A DNA stretch of 64,000 nt from Ditylenchus dipsaci (taxonomy: Eukaryota; Nematoda; Chromadorea; Rhabditida; Anguinidae). Below, piece after piece: positions 21,524-34,543 of this stretch. The notes beneath the pieces are model-generated. The model had not been told where the DNA came from. It was given only the letters and a program-made list of their open reading frames with translations, and ran no database searches. A program made the position numbers and the translations under genes. The stretch's first letter is position 1; every line of letters starts with the position of its first letter. The stretch is taken from positions 62,001-126,000 of the forward strand of contig SADC01000223.1 of NCBI GenBank assembly GCA_004194705.1, read 5' to 3'.

Positions 21524-23179
21524 ATGTTTGTCGCTAAACGAAGTAGTGTTTTGCGGTGCATGCTGAGCCAAAAAAGGAATTTCGATTTCTCGAAAAAGTT
21601 CTATTCTACACCTGCTGAACAGATCGGCACAAGTGAAATTGAAACTCGTCGATCTCGACTTTTGTAAATGCTTAGCTTGGGGGTTTTTTAAATTAACGTG
21701 AAATTATTAATTTAGATATCAGAGCAAAAACGTGGAATTCTGGAGAATGACATTATAATAGGGTTGGAACTTTAGTTGGTCTTGTAATTTTATTCCTTTA
21801 TTAAATTTTAGAGGATTCGCAGCAAAGCACCTGAATGAGTTAAGCTCCAGCGAGTTAAATTCTTACGACAAGATAATCAACGTAGGTTTCCATTGAACTT
21901 TTCTAATTAACTGACTTTCCTCTGAAATTCTAATTTTCAGAATAATGACCATATGGAGTGGGACTTGTACTATTACTTTGTCGGTAAGCTTTTTTGACTG
22001 GTTGAAAAAAAGTTGAGTCTAGATATGAATTAGATTTTTCGGAGCAATGTGAGTATAACCACCCACTCGATGTGAGTATAACCACCCCACTCGATATGAC
22101 TATAACCACCCCACTTAAGTCCAATTTAGCCCTCTCGTGTGACTCCACAATTGAAAGCTGAGGACGTTAGCTACACGATGGTGTAAAAATTTCTTAGCTT
22201 AGTACACAAAAATGTTTCTATTTTAATTAAAATAGTCTGAACCACTTCGAACATTTTCTAGAACTGACTAAAAGTGATTCAAGCCTATTTTAATTAAAAT
22301 AGAATCATTTTGTGTACTAAACTAAGAAATTTTTACACCATCGTGTAGCTAACATCCTCAGATTTCAATCGTGGGGTCACACGAGGGGGTACATCGGACT
22401 TAAGTGGGGTGGTTATAGTCATATCGAGTGGGGTGGTTATACTCACATTTAGCCGATTTTTCAAATTGCACTAAGAGGAGACAATTTTTGGCATATCTAG
22501 TCGACTATTTATAGAATTGTAGTGCAAATTATTTTTTTTACCCATTGGATTCGACAATATTTTACTACATTTGTGAAGCCTTTCACTAGTTGTTATTGGC
22601 CAATTTAACTTAAAAGTCACAAGAATACTAATTTTACGAGCTGATTTGACAGCAACTTAGAAATTTCGCCATAAAAAACTCGAAACTGCCTTCATGAATT
22701 TAGATTCTCTAGATTCGTAGGCAGGGCTGACTTATCCTAACTTCTAAAAGACTTCAAAGGTTGAGAAATATAATCGCCGAGTTTGGCCAAGCGCTAATGT
22801 TTGCACTGTCTTTCTATAGAGAGTCGGCTTACTGTTTGAGTTTTTTGCAAAGTTTGAGTTCATCTTCATGATGCCAAGAGAATAGCGGGCGGGTACCTGG
22901 CAGATTGTAATATCTGGGCTTTTTGAAAAAAAAAGTTACCTGGACCGTATGCCCAGGCACACAGGAACAAGCTTCTTTTATTGTTCACGTGATGCTGTAC
23001 TTAGCGCCAAAATTCGACAAGCATAGTTAACTCAACTGTATTTTTTATGCCGCAGTTAAATATTATCTACAAATAACTATTTAGGCCGCAAAGATGCTCC
23101 GCCAGAATTAAAGGACTGTCCAGTGTTCAAGAGAATGTGTGTATTTGCTTGCTCCAAGAAGGCTGCTATAGATAAATAG
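21524..23179 (+). CDS. SDHAF2: Succinate dehydrogenase assembly factor 2 (one frameshift)
   Basis: Exons: 21524-21663, 21716-21762, 21812-21881, 21941-21983 and 23095-23179. The protein would start MFVAKRSSVLRCMLSQKR, a basic, Ser-rich presequence fitting mitochondrial import. The family core follows: ETRRSRLLYQS, KRGILENDIIIGGFAAKHL, LNSYDKIIN, DHMEWDLYYYFVG. In the family this surface (RxxRLLY-S-KRG-LE) promotes covalent FAD attachment to the SDH flavoprotein in the matrix. An A5 run in exon 2 is one base short, so QS-KRG is out of frame; everything else matches in order and spacing. The fourth intron is 1.1 kb because it holds the palindrome at 22047. After the core the C-terminus (DCPVFKRMCVFACSKKAA) is short and divergent from the family. 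Confidence 0.85.
22047..22448. mobile_element. 400-bp palindromic MITE in an SDHAF2 intron
   Basis: Three TATAACCACCCCACTCGAT-type words open the left end and mirror images close the right. Inner arms GTAGCTACACGATGGTG-type and TTTTAATTAAAATAG are mirrored. The unit lies wholly in intron 4, so the mRNA need not be affected. Confidence 0.75.
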
Positions 23180-23281
23180 TGATCCATGTGTTTTGTATAT
23201 AGTACATCTTTATTGTTGTCTTGAATCAAGACTGTGCAGATAAACAATTAGGTTTTTCAATTGTAGAATTGCTGGTCTTTT

Positions 23282-26157
23282 GTTTCAACAAATTGACTTC
23301 GTGGACTTTGGAGTGATGACTGTGAAGAAGTTGTTGGCTGAAATATCTGCATCAGCAAGCGTTGGTAACCCCTCAGAAACATACAAACCTGGAAAAACTA
23401 CATCACAAATCTGGCATTTGAAGCCGTTCCTATGTTCACTCCGCCTTCTCCGATGACCATTCTTTATATGGATTTTCTTTTGCGTTTTGTGCAAATACTT
23501 TAGTCTTGTGGGAGGATATTTGTTGCTGACATCACTATCTTCATGCGAGTCTTCGTAATATACTGCCATGGAAGCTGGCTTGGTGTTAGGATTAGCAGCT
23601 GGCTGTTGGCTTTCATTCGGATTATAAGTAGTAGACATGCTTTGGACATTACTATCTAGCTTATCATGTGTTAGCTGAACATGGGTACTAAGCGAATCCA
23701 TGGATTGAAAACTAATTTCACAGATGACACAATTGTAGGAAATAGTTTCGTGGACGTGTTGAACTGTATGCCTCTGAAATGTACAATTTAGATAATCGAC
23801 TGTTTTTATAACAAAAACAATGCTTGTTCAGTTCAGCTTCTCCATCCAACCCCTTCACGTAGTTTTTTGGCTTATGCTTAGGCACAAGGTAAGAAACCGT
23901 ACGCAAATACGGACATAAATAAATCGTATCAAAAGAAAAATAGTTTGCGCGTCATGCCAAAAAGTGAGGCTGATTCTCACATCGAGCTGAACCTTTTTTG
24001 ATAGTTACTTTTTTGACAATCTGAAGGTGTATCAGCTGTGGCGCACAGCACTTAGAGAATAGGTACGGTTAAACCATTGGGTATAAAATGAGGAGATGGG
24101 ACAGTGGACTAAACTGAACAAGTACCACAAAAGCTACCTGGTATGCGATGTTGTCAGTGAATAGTTGCAAACAAACTGCACATCTATACAACATTTGGGT
24201 GTGTGAAACGAGAAAGTGTTGTTGCAACTGGTGGGGTGTAGCGAATTTGCTTGCACAATGGCAGGAATAAATGCTGGTGGTGGAAATGAAGTGCTGGACC
24301 ATGTGTTCAACCTTTTTCTGAAAATACCCTTCTTAGTCAATTTTCAGTCATACAAGCGAATGATTTCCCTTACCTCAGCACTGCCAAACTCTTTTTTGCA
24401 AATAGAGCAGTGCAAATGCTTGATCAAAACAGGCGATATTTTGTTCGGTGCAAGATGCTTGACTCGCATATGATCTGCGATTTCCAATAATTTTTGGCAC
24501 AACTACAAATTTAAAAGAAACCCACTTATAAATTGGGCCAGTGCCTCAAAAGTTGCTTGGCATTGTTGACATGTGAATTGGGACTGGCAGTGCCCGACCG
24601 ATTTGTGTTTGTCTTCTGGATCAAAGGATGCATTAGCTATATTCTCGTCCATTGTGGAATACTTTTCTTCCTCAATCGAATCTGGTCTGTTTATGTCCGG
24701 CGACAACTGTAAATAACCATTTATTACTTTTATTTCTTAAAAAAGGCGAGTTCCAAAACGACTCTCCAAGTTCGACCTCACCTGAGCTGGAACCTTTCTT
24801 ACCTCAACTTTGAGTTTTTCGCCAGTTGTCTTTGGTCGGTCAAATGACTAGACTATAGTCCCAAATATCGCAAGAATTTGATCGTGTTGGCCGTTTTTGT
24901 GAAGAGCAACAGCTTTCGAAAGAAGACCCAAGTTTCCTGAGGCTAGGGGAAATTTATCTAAAACGAATTTTGACAAACGTAATCGCACTTAATCAAATCG
25001 CACTTGACCGAAACGAAATTTTCCAAGCTTAGGTTTAGCCTAAAAAATAGGGTAGCAGTTTAGCGTTGATTGGACTTTTTAGATGAAACGCACGGTTGGC
25101 AAATCTTATTTTTTAAAAAATTTAATTTTGGAAAATTTCGATTTGGCGATATTTGTTGGGGAAAACTTCGCTCTGGCAAACTTTGTTTTCGCCAAGTTTC
25201 CCGTAGCCGTTTCTGATATAGCGTCACCCATTAAAAGGGCATACCAGCGCGTTACACGGGTAATTTCAAATTTGCAAAAAGCTGGGACAAGGTGTATTCA
25301 AACGAGAATTTTTTTATTCAAATTTGTTATTTTGTAAAGGGGGCAGTCAAAGATTGGCCATTTCAAATTCGGCCACCGTAAATTGGGCCAATTTGAATTG
25401 GGCCAATTTAAATTGGGCTACCGTAAATTGGGCCAAAATTAAGAGCAATATTCGGTAAATATTTGCCGAATATTTCTCTTAATTTTGGCCCAATTTACGG
25501 TGGCCCAATTTGAAATGGCCCAATCTTTAACTGCCCGTAAAGGGAAGTAAGTAATGGAAAAAACTGTGCCAATCTAATAACATGGGTGGCTCAGTGGTAA
25601 AGAGCTAATGAAGTCCGACCGTGGCCGGATTCGGTTTCAACATGGTGTATAGCTTTTTATATAAAATAAAAAATTTGTATTAAAAAATAATTCTCGTTTG
25701 AATACACCTGGTCCCTGCCCTTTTGAAAATTCGAAATTATCCGTGTAACGCACTGGCATGCCCTTTTAAAAAATTTCAGTGCCATTATATCGAGATCTTT
25801 GTGTCCTGTTTAAAAAATTGTAGTGATTTACAAATAATGTCTAGCAAAATAAAAATCCTTACAATTTTTTTAGACAAGACCGACGAAATACAAGTGGCAA
25901 AATAATTCGAAAATTGGGGGTAAAAGAAATGTCGGATCCAGCTGGGGTTGAATTTGGGCGGGTGCCGCTGTATCCAGACTTGACTGTAGTAGAAATTTTT
26001 TGTAGAATATTTTCCTACAGTTGTTGAGTGAGCACTGATTGTGTGGTGTTGCAAAGACGGAATGTCTGAAAATGGCCCGCTCTGACAGATCTGGCAATAA
26101 ACAGGCGCAAATATTGGAGGACAACTATTGTTGGGATCGTAATCCTTGTTTTGTTGA
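23282..26157 (-). CDS. C2H2 zinc-finger protein (partial, multi-exon)
   Basis: Minus-strand exons recognised: 26157 to about 25930 (finger CQICQSGPFSDIPSLQHHT-ISAH); 24706 to about 24530 (acidic SIEEEKYSTMDEN, then FTCQQC); about 24505-24373 (HMRVKH, then HCSICKKEFG); about 24337-24143 (IYSCHCASKF...H, RCAVCLQLF); about 23757-23380 (CVICEISF...THVQLTH, then Ser/Pro/Gln linker, basic HRRRRSEHR, FKCQICDVVF). There are therefore about six C2H2-type modules, several degenerate in spacing. It is probably a nuclear DNA-binding protein. The first exon was not found. Intron phases do not always agree, which may reflect single-base indels. A TTAA-type MITE (25235-25765) lies in the large intron. Two alternative C-terminal splices are possible at 23380-23330. 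Confidence 0.7.
25341..25537. mobile_element. Palindrome of AAATTGGGCC words
   Basis: GGGCAGTCAAAGATTGGCC opens and GGCCCAATCTTTAACTGCCC closes. Between them the word AATTGGGCC occurs several times in each arm. Confidence 0.75.
25583..25650 (+). repeat. tRNA-like sequence
   Basis: An A-box-like TGGCTCAGTGGTAAAGAG and a weak B-box (GGATTCGGTTTC) are spaced as in a tRNA, but no acceptor stem pairs. It is probably a decayed tRNA-derived repeat. Confidence 0.35.
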
Positions 26158-28580
26158 CTGTAAATTATAGTTAGTTGGATTTTGCAGGCAATTGAAAAAA
26201 AATATGTTTACATGTTTTTCTCATCCTCCACTGGCTGAACTTCGTCGAATCCTAAGTTTGGTTCAACTAAAAATATTCTGCTATATTGGATAAATTACAC
26301 GAAGTCTACTTTTCAACAAATTTTGGAAACCTGTAAAATTTCTGGTTTCGATCCTGATGTATGACTAGAAAAGTTTGACAACTTTCATATGTGATTTTAG
26401 AAAATAGTTAGCTATGTCTTAAAACTCGTGAAAACCACTAAATAACCCCCTCCAAAGAGTATTTTTTTCTAAGCCTACCTTTACGGATCCCTTGATTTTT
26501 TTCACCCCAATACATTGCAATGTGGAGTTCGCTCGCCTTTGGCCGCGAAACGGCCAAATACTCTTGTAATTTTTCAGGTGTGAAATAGGTTAAAAATGAA
26601 AAGAGTTGGCTTAGATAAAAAATTGGGGATTCATATGCTCCGAATTTTTCTGCTTTTTTTTTTGAAAACTTAAAGTGTCTTTTTTTCTTTATGGCTCATT
26701 TATAAACGTTGTCGTTGGAATATTTTTTTTATAAAACCCTTTTTTCGCCAACGACGACGACAACGACGACCTATTTATAAAAATCCAACGACAACGCCAA
26801 CGACAACGACGACGCCAACGACAACGAAATTTTTCATTCAAAATTGAGTATATATCGAGTATATAGAATATAGTGAATCCTTGAAATTCTGACTTAAAAT
26901 GCAAAATTTGTCTTATTTGGAAAAAAATTTAGTTGTCGTTGGCGTTGTCCTTGGACTTTTTATAAATAGGTCGTCGTTGTCGTCGTCGTTGGCGTAAAAT
27001 TGCCTTTATAAAACATTTTTTCCAACGACAACGACGACGACAACGTTTATAAATGAGCCATTAAACTTTTTCAATTTTTTTAAAATAAAACAGCTCTTTT
27101 AAAGGGCGCTGAATTTTTTCCAAAATTTTGGTTGGGATCGCTCGTAGTACCACCTATCCACGTATCTTTTTAGTGCCCCGGATGGAGCCCGACTTTTTGA
27201 ATCTAGAGAAAAACTATCTTTCCAGGCACTGTGATGTTTTAAAGTAATGAAAAAATACGGCGTAAGGGCGCTGGGTACTTTTTGTATGATTGTGTTTGAA
27301 TTCGCCTTTCAAATTTGAATGCATTTTTTAAAAGTGTTTGAACTTAGGTGTAGGGTAGGCTAGCGCATGTTAGCCGGGACTAGAAAATGTCTTACGAACT
27401 TCAAAATGAACACAAATTTAAAAAAGGCGCGAACTCAAAAATGGCAAAGAAGTACCAAACGGCTACTCCCGAAAATTAACTTAAACTTCTTTACGTTTGA
27501 TCAGTTTGGAATCCAATGCCATATAAAGGGGTGGTGCACTAGAAAAGCCGAGCTCAGAACAAGGTGATCGCGACATTTAAGTTTGGATAATAGTTTTGGG
27601 CGATACAATAACCAATAAAAGCCACTAAATAAGTGGTTTATTGAAGAACCAGACTACAGTTGAGGTCTTCTAGTTTGCCATGCCAAGCCACTAATGGGAA
27701 TTGGATCTAGAAGGGCTATTCCCTATTCAACCGCCTATTTTGTGATAGTTGTATGCCTTCTATGGTGTGCCCTGCCAATTCCCAGGGGATATTGCAGGAC
27801 TCTGTGGCTCACAATCCACTGCTACATACTGCTTGGTTCTCTTGGGAATTGAGCTTAACTGAAAAGGCATTCATTTTATAAAATTTAATGGAAATTTTTC
27901 CAAAATAATATTACTAATTATATAAAATGTATGTTTTGCCTTTACAAGTAAATTTTAAAAAATGCTCAAAAAAGCCTAATATACACATCCTTTTGTGAGC
28001 GGGCTAACTAAAAACGTAAACATTTGATTCCAGAATGTCAACAATGAGAAACCTAAGGCCTCGCACACAATGGTGGACTGTTGAATCAACAATGCTCACT
28101 CAGAAAAGGCCATAACTTTTTTTAGATTTCCGAAAATTATTTTTTCGGTGCTATATTGTAGCCGAGATTTAGGACTACCAGATAGGCTATTGTTCAAGTA
28201 AATATGAATTAAAAAATGTTGGAAAAGGCCAACAATCCTCACTCAAATCTTCACTCCTGCCAAATGAGGATTGTTGGCTTTCTTCCAACATTTTTCAATT
28301 CACACTAACTTTAATAATAGCTTATCTGGTAGTAGCTTATCTGATGGCACCAAAAATAATTTTTGGAAAACTAAAAAAAGTTACGAACTTACAGTCTACC
28401 ATTGTGAACAAGGTCTACCGACGACAAGAACAAAAAACAGACATCATATCTCATCAAAAAAAAACTACTGCAGAAGTCTTTCATCTGATCCATCTAGCTT
28501 CTAATCTGCCTTCTGAACATCCAACTGCTTCCAGACTTGGCTTAATCTGTTTGAACTTGTTTGTTTTCGCTTTTCTACAG
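26158..28580. other. Non-coding repeats; CAACGA-rich foldback at 26690-27061
   Basis: At 26690-27061 a foldback has ends ATGGCTCATTTATAAACGTT and complement, with interior runs of the word (CAACGA)n in one arm and TCGTTG in the other. TTTATAAA repeats mark each sub-block. The remainder (26158-26690 and 27062-28580) has no convincing gene. A palindromic TGAGGATTGTTGG pair lies at 28230-28275. Confidence 0.6.
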
Positions 28581-28581
28581 G

Positions 28582-28892
28582 GTGATTCAAATATTTTAAG
28601 CCTTTTATTTTAGGCATAAGTTTTTTGTTGTTCGAACGCAGATCGACTCAGTCTTTCAAAGCAATTTTTAGTGTATATTGTGAAAAACACAATTTTTGCT
28701 TGGTCCATCTATGGTTTCGTTCTTGGTCTGTCAATAGCCTCTGGATGGGCAAGGCCCGAGCCACAGGGAGACTAAGCGAAAATCGTGTTTTTGCATCACA
28801 TATAAAAAAATTGTTTTTCGATTCTGAGTCGATATGCGTTTACAGAATTTCGAAATTCGCACTACAAAAAAGTTATGCCTAAAAGAAAAGGC
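28582..28892. mobile_element. CAGGGTGATTC MITE, right end cut by a TTAA element
   Basis: TACAGGGTGATTCAAA starts the left arm, and the arms are complementary through GGCATAAGTTTTTTG. The right arm stops at AAAGGC where the TTAA element at 28897 begins; the expected CACCCTGTA end is missing beyond it. Confidence 0.65.
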
Positions 28893-28896
28893 TTAA

Positions 28897-29131
28897 AGGG
28901 GCATGCTCGCCGCCGATAGGAATATTTTGAAAGGCGGGTACCAGCAAAATTCAAACGAGAATTAATTTGACGAAATTTTGTAAAGGCATCATTTCTATTA
29001 AACTAAGGAAGTGTTTTGATTACTTATACCCCGCAGAGTACTCAACTAAAATTTATTTTTAAAATTATTCTCGTTTGAATTGACCTGGTACCCGCCTTTC
29101 AAAATATTCCATCGACGGCGAGCATGCCCCT
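28897..29131. mobile_element. TTAA-flanked MITE, AGGGGCATGCTCG ends
   Basis: TTAA lies on both sides (28893-28896, 29132-29135). It is an almost complete palindrome with inner AATTCAAACGAGAATTA blocks. It landed in the arm of another MITE. Confidence 0.85.
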
Positions 29132-29489
29132 TTAAAAGGGGGGGGACTTCCTACACGCATCGCCTATAACGACACAGGTGGATATTTTTAGAATTCTAGC
29201 TCCAACTTTATGCTAACTTTTTCTCTGTTTGATAGCTCAAATGAAAGCCTAGAGTTTTGACTACATTTTGGTGTGTGAAACTTGTGACTTATAGAAAAAA
29301 GTCAGAAATTTTCAGTGTAAACAGTCAAAGAAAAACCCCGAAAAAACCATCGATTTTCAGAAATATGGCCTATTTTAGCCTGGTTACAAGCTCCGGTAGG
29401 TGTAAAAGCCTGTGCTGATAGTCTTTTTGGATAGGCAAGAGTGTAAGGATCATTTTGACACTAAACTTGTAAATAAAAGGAAAAAAAAT

Positions 29490-29555
29490 ATGGTTTACAG
29501 CCAGTGGTAGTCGAACCTGTGACCTATGGCGATGCGTATAGGAAGTTCCCATCCC
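29490..29555 (-). repeat. tRNA-like B-box sequence
   Basis: Minus strand: CACAGGTTCGACTACCACTG with the upstream GCGATGCGTA-type stretch. The same sequence in plus orientation is at 51255-51305, so this is a dispersed family. Confidence 0.4.
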
Positions 29556-29702
29556 TTTCAAATATTTGAATAACCCGGTACTTTGCTTTCTAGATTTTTT
29601 TTACTGCAGAAAACCTTTTTTTACTGAAGTATCTGAGAAAGTTGCAGACTAAATATTTACTCCCATTGATTTTTATACAGTTATAATAGCTGTAGTTATA
29701 AT

Positions 29703-30161
29703 CATACTTGCACGGGCGCCAGGCGCCCAAGGTCGGCGCCGGCGCCGATTTTTTACAAGCCCGGCGCACGGCGCGAGCGCCCTTGCAATTTTCACAGCTG
29801 GCGCCGGCGCCCGAAATTTTTGGAAAGGCGCAGACTAGGTCACAATATTTTCAGAAGCGCTGTTTTTTTCAAAATTTTTGAAAAATGTTTTGAAAATTTT
29901 CTAAAAATTTTCCCAATTTTCTTGAATTTTCTTTGAAATTGAGTATTTTTGAAATGAAAATATACATTTTTTCATTATAAAAACTCCCCTATTCTAGCAT
30001 GGTGCCCCGTGCCGAAATTTAAAAAGAGCCTGGCGCCGGCGCCGTCGGTGGCACCCTAATTTCACCCTGGCGCAGTTCACCCTGCTTGCGGCGCAGGCGC
30101 CAAAATTTCGAAAAGCCTGGCGCCGGCGCTGGCGCCCTATTTTCCGAAAAGTGCAAGTATG
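29703..30161. mobile_element. hAT-type element rich in GGCGCC, exact 8-bp duplication
   Basis: The duplication is GTTATAAT (29695-29702, 30162-30169). The ends are CATACTTGCACGGGCGCC and complement. The GGCGCCGGCGCC word recurs about ten times, making a GC-rich island in AT-rich DNA. A decayed relative is at 37766-38095. Confidence 0.9.
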
Positions 30162-30786
30162 GTTATAATAGCTCTCAGAGTTAGTGAAAGATGTGAAAAT
30201 GGTTCAACCAATTTTTGCGTTTGGCATCGACTTCGGGAGACCATATACACAATAAAGATTTTTTGTGTGTGAATTTAACCATACTACAAGCATGGTTAAA
30301 CAAAAGTTGACTGAGAGTTGACTTTTATTCGGTCCATACTTGTCACCGAAAAATGAGATTGAAGGTGAATTCTCAAATTATACATCTACAAACAGTCCGT
30401 ATTTCTTCTAATAAACCCCTACAATAGAGCCACCACCGTCTTGTTTTTTTAACTAGAAATTCAGAGTTAGGGCCGTTTTCGTTTGACAATTTCAAGATTT
30501 TTGGGCGTCTATAAAATAAAACCGGGGCTCTTTCAGAGGAAATACGAAAGAAAGCATTTGCAAAGCCAGTCAATAATAAAAGAAATCAACCTAAATATTT
30601 CCCTCTCCAACATTTGGTCTTTTTGAATTGACACAGAAAAAATTAAATTTATTTGATTTTTTTATTGTCCTTTCTGTTGTTTTACGCTTTTTCGCTCATA
30701 ACTACTGCGTTACCAAAAAAGTTCATGTCACATGCTTTGTTTGTTTCCAGAGGTAGATGACGCAGCAGGCGATCCTGCCTCCATTC

Positions 30787-31039
30787 GGCTCTATTAGACT
30801 TTAGGGGGCAACATTTTTTGCCTTGGTCCCCCTGTTGTTTTTTGTTAAAAAATACCTTGGTCCCCTTGTCAATTATAGTTATATTGATAAAATGATTATG
30901 GTGATAATGCTGATTATGGTTAACATGATCACCTTGACCATGATCACCTTCAAAACAACACGGGGACCAAGGTATTTTTTAACAAAAACAACAGGGGGAC
31001 CAAGGCAAAAAATGTTGCCCCCTAAAGTCTAATAGGGCC
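30787..31039. repeat. Palindrome with the GCCTTGGTCCCC core
   Basis: GGCTCTATTAGACTTTAGGG to its complement; each arm has ACCTTGGTCCCC twice. A relative of 6776-6950. Confidence 0.75.
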
Positions 31040-32411
31040 ATATTGCCTCCATTCATAATAACATTTATAGTAAAACAATCAGCTAAAAGGTCATTTTGAC
31101 AATTGTTTTAATGATCAATTTAACCTGCATTTCATGTTGTTCAGAAAAACAAAATTGTTGATGTTTAAATCATCGGAAATTTCTATCTATATTTTTTACC
31201 TATATGTTAGTATTATTACAAATCAGCTTGAGCTAAGACCATAAAAAGAGAAAAAGTGCTTACACGGACCAAACCTCCATGTGTGTAAAAAAGTATTTTT
31301 TAATGTCAAAGCAAGTTGCAGCCCAAACTTTTTTGATAAGTTTGCACCCGAAAAAATGTTTTGCACCCACGTGGAATCGAACCTGCGAGATTTTGAGATC
31401 AGATCAAATAATTATTATGAGCTGAGTTATTGCTATTTCGAATAGACAAGTCAGAAAATTCGCACCACTCCTCTACTTTAGTGTATTATTTAATTTCTAC
31501 TGATTATTTTGATGTGATCTTAACGGATTCGGATTCAAGAAAAAATTTTGGTAGGAGGAGTGACTTTTCGAAAACTTTTGCCTTGAAAATTAACGGTTTT
31601 TAATTAGAAGTTTGAGAAGTTCGTTCAAAAATCTATACAAGTTGGGATTTTACCGACTTCCACAAAAAAAAAAAACATTTTTCCAACATTTTATTCGCCA
31701 AAATACAGCCAGACCATCCAAACTTGTTTGTCAGCACCGAAAAAAATATTTTTTTTTTCAAACTCAAAGCAAAAGCAGGTGTATTTCGCAAGAGAGTCAA
31801 AAAGCAGGAAAACACTTCCAGCTTTTTCTATATAAAAGCAAGCAGGCAGGCGTGGAGCAGCATCCCAAAGAAAACATCAAACACCAATATGGCCAAGCAT
31901 ACCAGACATTATCACAAAGGCAAAAGACGGGAATAGGGCTTGCAAAGGCTAGGAGAGTGGGGCAGACGGTTGGTGTGTAAGCACAGCCATGCCTACTCCT
32001 ATTGCTACTACTACCCACCATTAGTATTGAAGGGGCAACTGCTGCTTTGCTCCCTATTCCACTTTCCCTTACTGCTCCCCTCAACGGCCATTTGTGCCGA
32101 ATAGTGGTGGTGGTGGTGGAGTAGAACTGTCTGTTTTTTTGTTATCAATGGAGCTATTGTATTTTTTTGGTTGTTCGGCTATTTACTTACACAATATTGT
32201 GTTGGGTTAGTCTGTTTGACTGTTTGATGTGGTGAATAAGTAGTCAGATAGTGGGACGCAGGTTAGATTAGAGCAGTAGGCTTTGTCTTGTCACGCGCTG
32301 CCACTCTGTTGTTCGTTGGGTATTTTTTATTTTTCTATGGATTATTTGTTAGAATTTTTCAGGGTTTATTAAGAAATGTTGTCGTTATCGATGTGATATT
32401 AATATATGATA

Positions 32412-32549
32412 CAGTCGAACCTCGATAAACCGGCACCCTGTCGACACTTGATTTGGCCAGGTACACGACACATCAAGGAAAACGACACCCCAATAAACCG
32501 GCACTCTAAGATCGGTCCCTTGGGGTGTCGGCTTAAAGAAGTTCGACTG
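32412..32549. mobile_element. Tigger/pogo-type MITE
   Basis: TA-flanked; the ends are CAGTCGAACCTCGATAAACC and its complement. The word CGGCACC is repeated near both ends. Confidence 0.8.
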
Positions 32550-34543
32550 TAGCAAAATTAATAACATCCGTTGTCGCGATAGTTCAGTGATAAGATGATG
32601 CTGTTGAGCCACATCAAAGGCTCGAGTTCGATTCTGGCTGTTAACTTTTAGAGTTTAATTTTTCGAAGTTTTCAAAAGATTTTTTTCCAAATTCACAATT
32701 TATTGTAAAAAAATAGATATTTTGTTAATCTACTGTAGTCTCTTCTATATAATGTGACGAAATGTACTAATTTTAGAATGCTTCACAGCTGTCTAGCCAA
32801 TTTGATAAAGACCTAATGATTGCATGATTCTCTTCTCAAGAAATCGGGCTTCTTTAATTGTGCGGCCGTGCTTCGTTTTTTGTTTTGTTTGGCACTTTTT
32901 GTAAACTTTGAATTTACGCTAAAATAGGTACATTTGTCACTTATACGAAAGGGAGTCGACAGAAAAAAAGAGTATGTAAAAAAAACAGGCGTTGTCGACA
33001 ACGACAATTTCACACGTTTGAATCCGCGCGGGACACTATTTTTATTCCAAATTTTTAGGAATATTTTCCAGTACACTACAATCAAATCATCAAAAAGAAA
33101 ATGCCGGCACTGGGAATCGAACCCACTAACAATTTAGACGGCTGACGAGCTTCACCACTGCACTACCAAGTAAATTGTTGCTATTTCAGTGTTTCGGCCT
33201 AAGTAATTTCATTCTAAAACAACAACAATTAAAAACAAACGTGCGACGGTGATGGCCCTTTAAGTTAGTATACCAAGGATCTTGAAAGTTATTTTTAGCC
33301 AAATTTAGGGCAATCAAACAATTTTCGGCGATTAAAAATTATGCCCAAATTAGTACTTTTATAGCAAAACACGATTTTTTGAAAAAAGGCAACTGAACTT
33401 TTCTACATTCGATGATTTCTACGTGTGATTGTTGTTGTACTACGAGTTTGAATCCTAATGGGAAATTACGCCTTTTCTGCTGGTAAAATGACTTCTTTGT
33501 GCAGTTTAAACCCGGCTAAAAGCAAATGGTGTAATACACAACTTTTTGTTTGAGCTGCAAAAGACTGAATTTCAGTTTATTTGATTTTGCTTTCTTTGAT
33601 AGATAAGCCATTGTATAATCTAGACGTGTTCAATGTGTAATAAGAAGAAAAAAATTAGTTTAAGTGGATTATTGTTGTTGGCTTGTTTGGTTTGCAGCAA
33701 GCCAACAAAAGTCAAAGACCGATTTTTCTTTCATTTTGCTGCAAATAAATTACATCTTTGTTGACTAAGAAATGGTGATGTTAGATGGCGTTTAATGCAT
33801 TTTGCATTATTAAAATAGGGATAAGAAGCTTAAAACTGCAGACTAAACTTGGAGTTTTTTCCTATTTTATGAAAAAAAACTCAAGATCGAATATCTTAAG
33901 ACGCCAACCTAATTTTTTTCTAATTTTAACAAAAATCACGCAGGTTCGAATCCTGCTTGACCAGTCATGTCAAAAATGTCAAAAAACTGGAAAACTTCGA
34001 AAAATTCCAAAAATTCAAATTTCACCGATGAAAATTTTGAATTATCTAAAATTCTTAATTTCTTTTCAAAACATCACTGTTAGACGTAAAATCAGAGAGT
34101 AACATAAGGTCATAATGATCAGATTTGGCACTTGACAAACAAAACATCGAGAATTGGAGCATTAAAAAACCCGAAATTGGCGTTTTTCGGGGTTTTCCTG
34201 CTTTCTTTGACCTAGAGCTCAAAATTTTTGTCGCTGTCCGCCAAAATAACTACAGCTACACTATACAAATCTACTATGACAAGATGGTTTTAGCAGAATT
34301 TGCGAATTTGATCGTACAGTTCGGGCGGTTTCCTTGTTAGTACAGTTTTAAAACTGTACTACAGTTTTTGCGACTGTATTACAGTAAACCATCGGTATAG
34401 TATAGTTTTATTCGGTGCCTAGTGGTTAAAATATATCGACGGCTTACTGTACAGTTCTCCGGCATTATTGATATCACATTACTTGGCACAAACATAATTT
34501 TTTGACTAATTTAACAAAAAAAGATCAGATTCGATTCCGTCTA

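Larger units (their letters stand above)
25235..25765. mobile_element. TTAA-flanked element, nested palindrome inside
   Basis: TTAA lies at 25231-25234 and 25766-25769. The ends are AAGGGCATACCAGCGCG and its complement. Inner inverted blocks ATTCAAACGAGAAT match those of the element at 28897. A palindrome (25341-25537) and a tRNA-like sequence are inside. Confidence 0.7.

Noticed and set aside
26690..27061. CAACGA-rich tract as a coding low-complexity region or simple microsatellite
   Set aside because: The tract is mirrored, with shared inverted ends, so it is a foldback element and not coding sequence or plain microsatellite.
31612..31980. 122-codon open frame MRSSFKNLYKLGF...
   Set aside because: Lys/Gln-rich A-run translation without domain, upstream of and across the TATA element; likely chance.
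33105..33175. Minus-strand tRNA gene
   Set aside because: Good B box and near A-box spacing, but no complementary acceptor strand upstream.
33785..34340. Two consecutive open frames of 105 and 71 codons
   Set aside because: AT-rich composition, tRNA-like T-arm in the middle, no splice or family support.
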